A stretch of DNA of 64,000 nt from assembly GCA_003049465.1 (NCBI GenBank), contig PYSS01000021.1, positions 1 to 64,000 of the forward strand. The letters are read 5' to 3'. This document shows positions 44,529 through 56,000 of the stretch, piece after piece; positions within the stretch are counted from its first letter, which is position 1, and each line of letters begins with the position of its first letter. The position numbers were made by a program, and so were the translations under genes. Below the pieces are notes generated by a model. It worked only from the letters and a program-made list of their open reading frames with translations. It searched no databases and was not told the DNA's origin. Origin of the DNA: Magnaporthiopsis rhizophila (taxonomy: Eukaryota; Ascomycota; Sordariomycetes; Magnaporthales; Magnaporthaceae).

Positions 44529-46383
44529 ATGATGGGACATGTCAAAGGCCATCGGGCAGCGGCCCTGCTTGGTCTGCTCTGGCCGCTATGCGTACTTGGT
44601 CACACGCCAGCCGTCAACTCCACGACCGAGTCCGACGCCGAGTTCTGGCCCGGGTTGGGCGTGCTACAGCAGTCTATCCCGGGCGTCGCCGCCCTATCCA
44701 AGTTCACACCAGAGGCCGCCAACCTGCTGTTGCGGCGAGACTGCCTCCCGAATGGAACCAACTACTGCTTTGGCAACAGTATCAACTACTGCCTAGGATG
44801 CGGTGTCTGCTGCCAAGCATCGGGTCGTTTCTGCTGCGCCGCGGGAAGTATATGCTGTGGAAGCTCGTGCTGTGCTGCCGGGCAGACCTGTAACAACGGC
44901 CTCTGCTTTGCCAACATGTATGTCTCAAGACCCAGAGGAATTTTGGATTGGTGATAGGTGCTGGCAAATTGGTACTGACTGGTGAGAATCACGGCAGGGC
45001 GACTGCGACTATCAAGCGTCAAAGCACTACTACCCGCCTGGCCACGAGAGTCGACACTGTATTCCTGGCTGTGATCGAAACCTCGATAATAAACTCGGTA
45101 GTTGACGTGACCATCTCGAGTCTGGCGGCAACTCAGACCGAGGTCACAGTGGTCACGGCAACCATCCTGGCCAGAAGATCGGTCCCTTCCCTACTGGACG
45201 CCGAACCCGCCAGCTCCAAGGGGCTATGGGCCTTCGCGCGCAGGAAACTTCACCTTCCAAGGCTGGCAAGCCCGAGTCCCGCCTTGGCCCGTCGCCAAGA
45301 GCCGAGCAGTGCACCAGCTGGAGCCAACACACCTACGACGACAATCACAGATGTGGAAGTCCAGACGGTCGTCAGTATTGTCGCTGTTGCTGTTACCACT
45401 GCGTCAACCACCACGGTGCTTTCCACAGCGGTTAGAACGCGTACCAGGTGTGTAGATGTATACCTGTATCCCCTGCCGCTCGTTTGAAGCAGTGTAGTCT
45501 ACGACCGAGCCGGACTTGCGCTGATGAGGCCAACAGGGTTCTAGACGCTCAGACGACCGTCAGCATCACTTCCACGACGACTCTCATTTCCTTACGTCCA
45601 GTTACGTCCACATCAACCCAACAAGCCCCGGATCCAGTACTGCCCCAACTGCCTCCCACGACGACGTCCGACAACCAACCAAGCCATCAGACCAGTGGAT
45701 CTGTTGCTCCCATGATATCACAACACGGCTCGGTCCCACTCTCCACGCCGGCCATTACCGGTATCGCCGTGGGCTCGGCCGTTTTCGCTGTTCTAATCGC
45801 TCTGGCCGTCTACATTGTAGTGGCGTGCCGGGCCCGGCGGCGGCGCAGGGAAGCAGAATATGAGGATGCATACTACGGTCTCACTCCCGATGGAGTTACG
45901 TACGGCGGCTATAGTGGTGGTGCCGCCGCCGCCACGACGATGCGCCAGCCTCGGATCCCTAGCCTAGCTCCCATCTCGGCGCGCTTCACTTCCAGCTTCG
46001 TAGCTGGTCACCATCGGACCAGCTCCGGCTTCACAGGCACTACGAGCATGACCCCAAGTGGCCATGGAAGCAGCCCTGTCGGGGGTATGGCGGCCGTGGT
46101 CAGGGAGGGCGGCAAGACCTCGCCATCATCGGCTACGGCAACACACAGCATCGTCGAGCTCGACGATACAGGCCGTATCGAGATGGATGGTGAAGGCGTC
46201 TCAAGACTGTCCGAGATAGGAAGCGACAACGCCGTGACGCCATCTCCACTCTCGGCCTCTCCCCAGAACAAGATTGACGCGGTTTCTTCTCAGGAGTCGA
46301 CGCAACGCGCGCATATAGCGCCGCTACGCTTCTCCTCGGGAGTGCCTAAATCTCATCAGAGGGTTTTCTATCGAGATTATTAA
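44529..46383 (+). CDS. Single-pass membrane protein with Cys-rich ectodomain and Ser/Thr stalk (sensor-like)
   Basis: Three exons, 44529-44917, 44998-45447 and 45537-46383, give 561 aa; both introns are phase 2. The signal peptide lies in HRAAALLGLLWPLCVLGHTPA. A compact Cys-rich module follows (CLPNGTNYCFGN, CLGCGVCCQASGRFCCAAG, ICCGSSCCAAGQTCNNGLCF). It has 17 cysteines within about 60 residues, many as CC pairs. A Ser/Thr/Val-rich stalk of about 200 residues, probably O-glycosylated, leads to a transmembrane helix at about 353-377 (ITGIAVGSAVFAVLIALAVY), flanked on the inside by RARRRRR. The cytosolic tail of about 180 residues is Ser/Thr-rich. The architecture resembles fungal cell-wall stress sensors, but the Cys module is not a WSC domain, so the role is inference. 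The frame allows either ATG at 44529 or 44532. Confidence 0.85.
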
Positions 46384-46788
46384 CTGTTGTCGTGCATTCG
46401 TTTGTTTATACCCATTTTATCACACATATATACCCTCGCTTTGCGTTTCTTATGTCCCTTTGGATCTGCCGGATCTTCATGTATATACACTTTTACACGG
46501 GCTCCCTCGCTCCCTATACGAGTTGATGACGCGTTTTTACGTGATAAGATGGTATTAGGCAGAGGAACGGGCGTCAGGGACTACGGACTGCTAGGAAGGC
46601 CAAAATAGGCCGGTAAACATTCACTACGGGATGGACAGCCAACATTCACTCAAGGACGAAATATCATTCTTTATTGCATGATACCTTTATGGAAAGAGCA
46701 TGGCTAGCCGCGCTCTAGGCTAAATCTACCGTCTGCACTAGCTAAGCATCTGACATGTCATAGATCTCCCTGAACTTCCCTGTCTCTT
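46384..46788. other. Convergent 3' intergenic region
   Basis: These 405 bp lie between the Cys-rich membrane protein gene (+) and hxB (-). They are AT-richer, with TATATA stretches suited to 3' processing. No gene is seen. Confidence 0.6.
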
Positions 46789-49420
46789 TCACCAAACTCG
46801 GCCCCACGCACTGTCGATATAGACACGATCACCTACCATGATGGTCGGGCACTGTGCCTTCCTTGTCATGGCCGGATTATTGTCGGACATGGTCTTCAGA
46901 GCCATGTGCACGCCAAAGAAAACCTTGCCCTCGGATCTTCTTGTCTTTGACAGGGTCGAAAACGGCTCGTCTCCCTTGCGGGCCGTGTCTTGATCGATAC
47001 ACAACATCTGACAGCGCCTACACGCACCAAGCATGGCGAAAGACTGCGATCCGATTCTCAGGGTCTCCCAGTTATCCTCCTGGTATGCCCGCTGATCGTC
47101 ACCGGCGCCGCCTAGCACGACGTTGGCCCTGAATGCCGATGCGGGGACTATAGCGCCTCCTCGCGCCTCGATCTCGCGGTTCAGCTCACGGACGCTTGCG
47201 AGGTTGATGGCCAGGATCGGGCTCTCGTTCGACAGGAGAATAGGCCGCTGCTCGGTATCTGGATCCGAGTCCGGCGGCGAGGGCGGAGCAGGGCGCTCTT
47301 GCAGGCCGTAGGCAGTGGCCGTGCCGCTTTGCGCCATCTCCAAAAGCCCGCGAGACGCCACCTGGTGCTTCTGGATGCGTGCTTTCGCGTAGCGCTTACC
47401 GCTGCCGTGGCCACCTGGAGGAAACCGGGCCAACACGCATGGGACGCCCAGAGCGGTTGAGAAGAAGGTGTTGACCGCGTCGGATGTGTAGCACTGCGCC
47501 GTCACCTTGTCGCCGCCCACCCGCGACGGCGTGGAGAGGGCGGAACTGTCTCGGAACATTGAGGGGCCGTGAGACAAGGGGACCGAGACCTCGCCTGGCA
47601 CGCCCTTGGGCAGCTCCCCGCAGTAACTAATGTGTAGCACGCCATGGTCAAAGTCGACGACTGGTCTAATAAGTGCCATTTTAGGGTATCGCTTCTGGCC
47701 AAGGGCATAGCCAGAGCCTTGATGCAGCAGGCACCACTCCCGATCCCAGGCAAGGCCCTCTGGCCTAACCTCCCACGCCACGCCATCTGGTATTGGATAT
47801 GCGCCGCAGCTCTTGATGGGGAAGATTGCCAAACTGTGCACAGAGAGTTGCGGTCCGCTCTCTGCGGAAGCCATAACGCGAGGGGGGGCGGTTTCGAGTA
47901 GCGGGGGCGGTAGGGCTTTATCCTGGAAAAACTCGGCGACAAACACGACAAAAGTGTCTACGTCGGATATGGTGCTCATGGCGCCGAGGCTAGCCCGGAT
48001 GACGCCGGTCGGCTTGCCGGCCATGATGTCGTTATCGGTTCCACACCGGAATCCGGACGACAGGTTCCTCTTCATCTCCCACGGCTCCAGCTCCAGTGCC
48101 GCTGCAACGCCTCCCGGGTTGCAGACGCCGCCGGTGCGGACGTGGATGTTGCGCAGGATAGCGAGCTTCTCGAACTCGACGAGGCTGAGCCATGCACCGG
48201 AGGCGTTCCGAATGTTGAAAGCGACGATCGGCCCGCTACTCGCGGCGTTGCCTCCAGGCCGCACCTCAGGGCGCGACGAATACAGGCTGCAGACGGGGGC
48301 ATCTGTCGTCTCGTGTCTCAGAGATTCGAGTCCCGCGTGCAGCCTCTGGGCGAGGAAGGTGGTGTGCGATGCCACGGCGGCCATGGACCCGTACAGACGG
48401 CGGTGGACGGCCATGGCGACGTCCAGGGCGACGATGCTGTGGATGGGCAGGGTGCCATCCTCGAGCCGCTCGTGGAGGAAATGCGTCTTCGGGGCATGCC
48501 ACTGCTCCTTGACGCTGACCACCATGTCGACGGTGCCACCCCCAAAATATCGCCGTGATTCAAAGACGGCTTGTGCCTGCTTTCGAACTAACAGTGCGCC
48601 AAGATCCGGGAACCCAAATATCTTGTAGAAACTCAACACCACGAAGTCAGGGACGTCTTCGGAATCCCCAAGATCAAGCCTCGAGCTCGAAACGAGCGAG
48701 GCGGCGTCTAGGAGAGTAAACGCTTTCGAGCTTCCACTAGATAGCGCCTTTCTCACCCCACCTGCCCAACATGGCGGCGAACGACTACCATTGAGGTTCG
48801 ACTGTGCCGAGTACGCAAAAAGCGTCGACGATGCCTGTCCGTCGTGGCAGGCCGGAGCCGTACCCGGGTCCGAAAGTAGGAGCTCAACTGCGGCGTCGTC
48901 AAGACAGCAGCTGCTCTGGGCCTCCTCCCTGACACCGACCAGGCTCGTGTGAGACGCCTGATGGTAGATATAGTGAAATCCGCCAGGCAGCGCCCTGAAG
49001 GCTTCCGCAACGAGCTTTATTGCGGCCGTGGCGTTGGCCGTGAAGACCAGGTCGAACTGCGCCGGGTCGACGCCCAGAAACTGCAGGGCGCGGAGGCGGA
49101 CATCCTCGATGCGCGAGGTCGACAGCTGGGAGGAGCTCGACGCCGAGTGGGGGTTGCCGTAGAGATTACTGGCCAAGTCCCTGGAGAATTCGTCGAGCAG
49201 AGACACGGGGTAGAGCGTCGTGCCGGCATGATCCAGATAGATCGAGTCTAGATTAGGGGGGATGGAGTTCAAGCAAGTCAATAGCCACTCGTTAAGTCAA
49301 CTGGAAGCCGCACGCCTTCCCAACCTTCCACGTACTCCTTAGCATCGGGAATTCTGACTTGATAAATCCCTCCACAGCGGCATTGTAGTGCGCGCCTAGC
49401 GCCTCCGTCGTCGCCATCAT
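46789..49420 (-). CDS. hxB: Molybdenum cofactor sulfurase (HxB/MOCOS)
   Basis: Two exons, 49336-49420 and 46789-49247, give 847 aa; the intron 49248-49335 is phase 1. The short first exon encodes MMATTEALGAHYNAAVEGFI and SEFPMLR, joined to NSIYLDHAGTTLYP. The N-terminal NifS-like aminotransferase domain has the PLP lysine at about 237 (VVLSFYKIFGFPDLGALLVR) and the persulfide-carrying Cys404 in RTGGVCNPGGV. The C-terminal part is MOSC (LAIFPIKSCGAYP, SPILAINLASVRELN, CRRCQMLCIDQ). The enzyme sulfurates desulfo-Mo cofactor to activate xanthine dehydrogenase and similar hydroxylases. A. nidulans HxB has about the same length. Confidence 0.95.
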
Positions 49421-50127
49421 CGCGGGCCGTTTCGTGGTGGGCTTGGCCGGGCAATGCCGAGGTGGCAAGTATTATGTGGATTTTAAGTCGTCAAACAGAA
49501 CGACACTATGGGCGAAAGCGCCGGTATATGTAACAACAAACGAAATGGCCATCTAACTGCGTCATTGTCGACTAGGACGGAACCTCCTGGCAGCGTCGAC
49601 GTGTCTGAAGAAGCCTGACGGTGGCCGCGGCACAAAGCATTCTCTGCTTGCACACTCACTCTCAATCCTGCTCCGCTGCCATCATGTGATGCCGTAGTCA
49701 CGTGAGACTGACAGGATATACTGGGGCGCGTTACCAAGGGGTCATCAAGAATGGGCCGTGCGTAATTGAAACGCGCTTCTCGCGTTACCAAGTCGCGAAA
49801 AGGGCTTCTCCCCGCGCGATGAGCTCGTGCCACCTAGAGGCGGAGCGCGTGCTGTGGGCCTCCAAGCAACAAATGCCCTGCACTAGGCGACGTCAATGGA
49901 GACGGTTTTGAGAAGCTCCCTTCGTCGATTCCGTGCACAATGATTTTATGACATTGATCATTGATCCTTCTCGCTTTCTGCTCGTTACCCATTTGTATCC
50001 TGCCTTCTGACTTTTTGTCTTTTTGGAATTTGGCTTTGTTCTGCGCACCTACCAATCCGTCCCGTGATACCTTCCATCTTGTTGTCATTCCCTTCCCTGC
50101 CCTTAGGACTTGTTCATCTAATCCATA
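49421..50127. other. Divergent promoter region hxB / cdc6
   Basis: These 707 bp separate the hxB and cdc6 start codons. They include a paired ACGCG motif and a CGCGAAA motif at 49770-49800, listed separately. No gene is seen. Confidence 0.6.
49770..49800. promoter_or_regulatory. Putative MBF/SBF (G1/S) binding sites upstream of cdc6
   Basis: AACGCG, five bases, then CGCGTT form an inverted pair of ACGCG cores (49770-49786). CGCGAAA, which fits the SBF consensus CRCGAAA, follows at 49794-49800. The group lies about 330 bp upstream of the cdc6 start. Yeast and fission yeast Cdc6/Cdc18 genes are MBF or SBF targets, which makes function plausible; binding is inferred. Confidence 0.45.
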
Positions 50128-52077
50128 ATGGCGTCGACTTCCCTCGGGAAACGGACGCGGAGCTCTGTGGCGGCCCTGGGTAAGAGCCATCAATCTCTCT
50201 AGACCAGAAGCTGGGAAGTCGAGGGGAGGCGCACCTACTGACCTGCTTTTGTCCAGATGCCGATCTCCTCCTTCCTACGAAGCGAACAAGAGGCAAGACC
50301 CGAGTGTCGTCGCTCCTCAACGACGAGAACATCGACCCTCTCTACCCGACCACAGAGGATCGGGACGAGCCCGAAATCATCATCTCCCCGGTCAAAAGCA
50401 CACCCTCTCGCTGTAAGCAGACCTGATGTGTAGCAATGTTCGTCGAGGCTCTTGACTGATATCAACCTTGCAGACGCCGTGCCCCTGACACCACAAACAC
50501 CCCGATTCCGTGATGCTCTTTCCACGACGCCAACCACCCCCCGGCATCGGGTCATGTCAGTCGGCAAGCTGTCCAGGAGGTTGACCCCGAAGACGCCCGC
50601 AACGCCCGCTGCCTCCCAGACAATCTACCATCTGGCAAGACAGCTTTTCTCGCGAAGCAACGACCCTGGTCAGCTGATCGGACGAGACAATGAACGGGAA
50701 CGGCTTGAGGACTTCCTCGCACGCTGCACCAGTGCGGCCCCTGGCGGTTGCCTCTACGTCAGCGGACCTCCCGGCACCGGCAAGAGCGCAATGGTGAACT
50801 CGGTGACGGACGAGCTGGCCTCGACCACGTCGGTCCGGAAGGCCTATATCAACTGCATGAGCATTAAGTCGTCTACCGACCTCTACGTCACTCTCCTGGA
50901 CCTCCTCGGGTCAGCGTCGGGCGTCTTCGAGAGCGATCCGGCTGCTGTATTGCAGAATCTCTTCATCCCGAAAAATAAGAAGAACCCGGAAACGTATCTG
51001 GTGGTCCTGGATGAGATCGACCACATCCTCACGCTGGACCCGGAGAGCTTGTACAAGGTCTTTGAGTGGTCTTTGCAGAAGTCGTCGCGCCTCGTGCTGG
51101 TCGGCATCGCAAACGCTCTCGACCTGACGGACCGTTTCCTCCCGAGACTCAAGTCGAGGAACCTGAAGCCCGAGCTCCTGCCGTTTCTCCCCTACACCGC
51201 GCCGCAGATCAAGGCTATCATCACCAAGAGGCTGAAAAGCCTGGTCCCGAGCAACAGCGCGACTCCTGACATGGTGCCCTTCTTCCATCCCGCGGCCATC
51301 GAGCTGTGCTCGCGCAAGGTGGCGAGCCAGACTGGGGATTTGCGCAAGGCATACGAGATTCTGCGGCGGGCACTTGATCTTGTCGAGGCAGAGACCAAAC
51401 GCAAACTCGAGGATGAAGCGAGGGAAAAGATTCTACAGATGACGCCGTCAAAGAAGCCGCTCGGAGAGAGCCCCAACAACGCGACGTCTTCGTCCAAGAC
51501 GGCCTCGAGGGCGACCGTTCCCGGGGAGTTCGCCGCCTCGCTGCGGGCGCTCACGGTGGAAACTGCCCCGCGCGTGAGCATCGGCCACCTCAACAAGATC
51601 ACGGCAGCGGTCTTTGGTAACGGGGCGAACCAGCGCATCAAGAGCTTGAACCTCCAGCAGAAGGCCGCGCTGTGCTCCCTAATGGCCATCGAGAAGAGGA
51701 ACAAGGCCGCGGTGTCATCCGCAACCCCCATCACGCCTTCCAAGGCTCGGGTGACGGCACCGACCATCAGGACCCTCTACGACACATACTCGATCCTCTG
51801 CAAACGTGACTCGCTGTTGCACGCTCTGTCGAGCGCCGAGTTCCGCGAGGTGGTCGGGAGCCTGGAGACTCTGTCTCTGGTCACGGCGGTCGACGGGAAA
51901 ACGGGGTCGTTTGCAGTCCTGCAGACACCCAGCAAAAAGGGCAGGAAGGCCACTTTTGGCAGCGGAGACGAGAGGCAGGTAGCCAGCTGTGTGGGAGAGA
52001 AGGAGGTGGAACAAGGCATCGAGGGGCTCGGCTCCGACATCTTGTGTATCATTCTGAGCGGCGAGGCTTTGGATTAG
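50128..52077 (+). CDS. cdc6: DNA replication licensing ATPase Cdc6/Cdc18
   Basis: Three exons, 50128-50179, 50257-50412 and 50474-52077, give 603 aa; both introns are phase 1. The N-terminal 130 residues are basic and carry clustered CDK sites (SPVK, LTPQTPRF, TPTTPR, LTPKTP), as expected for a cell-cycle-regulated licensing factor. The AAA+ domain has Walker A SGPPGTGKSA (about 166-175), Walker B VVLDEIDHI (about 246-254) and a sensor region (LVLVGIANALDLTDR, FLPRLKSR). A winged-helix domain occupies the last 150 residues (LYDTYSILCKRDSLLHALSS). Cdc6 loads MCM helicase at origins together with ORC and Cdt1. The ORC1 alternative is unlikely because no BAH domain is present. Confidence 0.94.
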
Positions 52078-52582
52078 GAGAGCACGAGAGCGGCTCTTGT
52101 AGTTGGGTATGGGAGTGTCTGAGCTTGTTAACTTGTATCATGTGGCGCATTGTCTAAGCCGCCATTTGGAGGCTGGGTGTGAGTGGGCTTGGGTTCCGCG
52201 GAGCGGGCTCATTGGTGTACCTGTTCTCTGTTTTTTGTATCGTTGTTGGTTCTGGGGCTTGCATAGCATCATGAGCATCGGGCCGGGGCATATAAATGGG
52301 AGTTTTACTGTTTTGAATAGAGGCTCTACGGTGATAACCCGGCAAGTGAGATATCACAGCCATGCTTAAGTGGCTCCTCCTGGTGAGACTGGCGATCATT
52401 TGCGGGATCCATGTTTCACCGTTTTCCTCTGGTATGTGTCATCATCACCAGCACGTTGCTTGTTGCACGTGGATGTGCTCCTTGATTCACACTTCACACA
52501 GGCCGGACCCAGCACCACTGTGAAGCCCTGAACCTTGGCGAGAATCGTGACATTCACGGACGGGGATCCAGCTCTTCGGTTA
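52078..52582. other. cdc6 3' region up to the foldback element
   Basis: These 505 bp contain the cdc6 3' UTR and ordinary intergenic sequence ending in the TA at 52581-52582 that abuts the foldback element. No gene is seen. Confidence 0.6.
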
Positions 52583-52743
52583 CCATCTGTCGGGGTATTG
52601 AAGGATAAAAACCCACCCTTTGACAGGGGCCTTAACAGGGGTTTTAGGGGTACAGTGCCAAGACAGTGTATTACAGTGCATTTGACGTATGGACTTCTCC
52701 CAGTCCTGTTAAATTGTTAAATTCCTTTCCTCAAAAAACCAAC
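52583..52743 (+). repeat. Left terminal inverted repeat of the foldback element
   Basis: 161-bp arm starting CCATCTGTCGGGG and ending AAAACCAAC. It is 91% identical to the reverse complement of the right arm. Confidence 0.9.
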
Positions 52744-52881
52744 TTGCTTCACACGCAAATAAAAAGCCCGCGTTAGCTGGAATAACGTTAAGCCGAATTA
52801 TAAATATTTTTTATTTTTTCATGCGCTTTTAACCATATTTTTTTTATTTTGTTCAGGCTATATATTTATAATGTAAATTTT

Positions 52882-53042
52882 GTTGGTTTTTTGAAGAAAG
52901 GAATTCAATAATTCAGCAGAACTGGGAGAAGTCCATACGTCAAATGCACTGTAATATATTATCTTGGCACTGTACCCTTAAGACCCCTGTTAAAGCCCCT
53001 GTCAAAGGGTGGGTTTTTATTCTTTAATACCCCGACAGATGG
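52882..53042 (-). repeat. Right terminal inverted repeat of the foldback element
   Basis: 161-bp arm starting GTTGGTTTT and ending CCCCGACAGATGG. It is the inverted partner of 52583-52743. Confidence 0.9.
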
Positions 53043-53044
53043 TA

Positions 53045-56000
53045 GGCGTACACCACTTAACCTCCTCTACCCACACACGTTAACCGAAAAGAAAAAAGGC
53101 GGACCTCTCCCATACAAAATTACAAAAATTCACAGCGCGCCATTGGTCGGTGTTTTTGTTGGTCAACATGCCACTTTCATGATCATGATCAGCCAGTCGT
53201 GTCCCTTCGTCTCACCATCCCCACGAAGCCTGCAGTTGGGGTTGTTCAAAAAACCTGATCGAGGGGCGCTGGAGCATCCCAATGGGGATAAGGTTCTCGC
53301 GGATATGCATATATTCCCATGCACCTGCCTATATCGGGAGAACGCCACTTGGTGTGTGCCTACACTAGGCATTTTTTTCTGCACGTTACATGCACTTTTG
53401 TTTTTTTTTTCTCATGTCATATGTGCCTCGCACCCATACCTAATGAAATGATGGAAATCCTCGTCAATTGATTGGGTCCCTCGTTCGTGCAAGATGAGCG
53501 GCCAAGTCGATCCTTCCGTGGAACGGTGGCGTGCGTTGGCGTGGGCCGCGCAGGGTGGCGCCAGAAGCTTAGCAGTCGGGCGGCGGTTGCTGACGTCCAG
53601 TCGGGAGCTAGCCGTCCCTCCTCACTAGGATCTGGCGTGGGATGACCGCACCTGCATAAGGCATAAGGGAAGAGGGAAGAAAAAAGTAAAGAAAAAGGAA
53701 AAATATGGGACAGGGGCCTTCGTCCCGTGTCCCCGCGCGTGGGATGCTCAAGCGGTTGTGTGTTCTTTGCTTTACCGAGGAGCCAACCCCATCGAAAAAA
53801 ACAAGATTTTCGCGTTGCCACGTCTGCAAAGCTTGAGTGTGGGTTGATCTCGATTCCAAGGCGGCTCCGCTGAATGCGACCGTTTTCTCTCCGGATATGA
53901 CGTCGGGTGGTAAGTGCTTGCAAGGGGAGCGACTTCAGGCACCGGGCACTCGGCACTCGGCACTCTCTGAGGCGCCTCTACAATGCCACCTACTGGTTGG
54001 AGATATAAGTCTTGCATACAGCAGGAATCCTCTTGATATCTCTCATGTAAGCCGACGGGAGTGCCTCTGCCGCTCGGTCCCAGCACTGGCGAGCAGACAG
54101 ACTGTCACAAACGCCGATCAGGGTTTGTTTCAACCCGTCCGATGTAGCGGTTAATGCCAATGTCACGCTGGCCAGACGCGCATACACTGTGGCCAACCAC
54201 ATCCTTTGAGCATGGGTATCGAGGGCGTTGCGCATGGGCGAAGCATTTTTTCGGACTCCGGACTCCGAATGGAGCCCGCAAATTTTTCTTTTTTGGCTGG
54301 AGAATGGCGAGACGTCTCGAGTCAGGTTCAGACAGCCGTCAGCTCCAACTGACTGGACTGATGTGAACAGACTCCACAGACCGAGGCGCGCTGCGGGAAC
54401 AAACGAAGCGGGTAAAATGTTAGCGCCCCGTGAAATAGAAAAATGGAACACACACAGAGCACAGTCCCAATACCGAATGGCGAGGACTGTGTGTGCGATG
54501 AGCAGCCTGCCCAAACCGCCGAAAGAACGCCGAATTCGCACGCGCACACCAGCGAGAAGGAGGCAATGAAACGATAGAGACGCGAATACAACATTATCAA
54601 TATTTTGTCAGCCGCCTAGGTTGATTTCGGCAGCCGTTGGTGGGTTGGCCGACCTCCCACCGTGCGCGCGAGTCCACCAAGACGAGGTTCAGGGGACAAA
54701 CCGTCGACCCGACCCGCTTCCAGTGCACCTAAAACTCGCTGGTATCGGCCGAGCTATCTTTGGCGGTGGGTCGGTCGGTTCGGCTGTGAAGTATGGAAGC
54801 CAAAGCAAACGACTCAACAGCGCAGCAAAAGCGCCCCCAACCGCTCAGCAGCCCGGCTGTCGGCAAGGTGGGCAGCCTCCGGGAGGAAACGAAACCCTCG
54901 TGATTTATCCGTCAGCCATTGCGGGTGGCTTTGGAGACGCGGGAGGTTACGGCCTGCGTCGATCCATGCTGGGGTGTTGCTGCTGGTGATGCTGGGTTAC
55001 GTTTTTCACATTTTGCACAGCGTGATGTGTCCGCTTTTTGGGCTCTGGGCGCGTGGTGGAGGCAGAAGGGAGAGAAAAATGAAAAAGAAAGGACCAGAGG
55101 ATTACGCGTTCCAGGGGCTGTACAGTGCAGAAACTGGGCAGACAAACGACAAATCTGAAGGGTGGGCAGAAAGTACAACCTGCTTCTTTCTCACTCGCTC
55201 ACCACACTCGCCCCAAAATGCCTGCAAAATGGATGGAACCCACCTCTCCTCACCCAGGATCCGTCGTATCCGTGCTCTTGCATTTGCGATCATGGCAATG
55301 CTGGCTGCCGCGTGAGCATCGCACCAGACAAAGGCCGCGGGTTTTGCTGGCCGCTGAGCCGATATTACCACACACGGTATGGATGGCTGAGGGCCCTGTG
55401 GTATGGATGGCCCTGCCGCCGCTGCTGTTACGAAGCACCGTGCCCGCGTTTTATCTGCCCCAAGGGGCCCCGCCCCCCTTTCGCCCTACCCAGTCTCTCT
55501 CCCCCCTCCTCAAGTCCTCCACCACAATTTCTAACCACTCTGTCCCTCCCCCGTTCCCGAAAACAAGACCTCTTGGCAGGCCAAGCTTCGTCGCCCTCCT
55601 GTTTTGGCTTGGCGTGCATCGGCGCTGCCACGAGCCATTCGTCACGCCTCGCCCTTGTTTGCTGCTCTAGTCTCTAACCTACCTTACCTATGCTGTTCCA
55701 CTGCAATTGAGATAGCGATCGTGACAAGATTTCCGACCAAGCCTTTTCCGCTTCTACCTGCCACCAGCGCTGAGCTTTCTGCCGCGCCGAGACAACGACG
55801 GCCACCAGCCTGCAGCCGACGACGCACTACCACCCGTCCGCCGCCGCCGTCGCCATCGTCCCGCCACCACCGCTGCATACCTTTTTCCAACCCACCCCCC
55901 TGACGATCGAGTAACACGCCGCATCCCGCGCCGCTCGTTCGCCGGCCAGTCAACATCTGACGCTGCCTTGGCCGCTCGCATAGATAGGCACCTCTCTCAA

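Larger units (their letters stand above)
52583..53042. mobile_element. Foldback/MITE-like DNA element with 161-bp terminal inverted repeats
   Basis: The left arm (52583-52743) and the reverse complement of the right arm (52882-53042) align over 161 bp without gaps, with 14 differences, all transitions. The ends read CCATCTGTCGGGGTATT and are flanked on both sides by TA (52581-52582 and 53043-53044), which fits a TA target-site duplication of the Tc1/mariner-Pogo superfamily. The arms contain CAGGGG subterminal repeats (for example in TGACAGGGG and AACAGGGG). The core of about 138 bp is very AT-rich and contains no coding frame, so the element is non-autonomous. It must be mobilised by a transposase encoded elsewhere, or be dead. 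Confidence 0.88.

Noticed and set aside
54662..55315. 217-codon plus-strand frame between the foldback element and palF
   Set aside because: Biased composition, no motif, and no splice-supported continuation.
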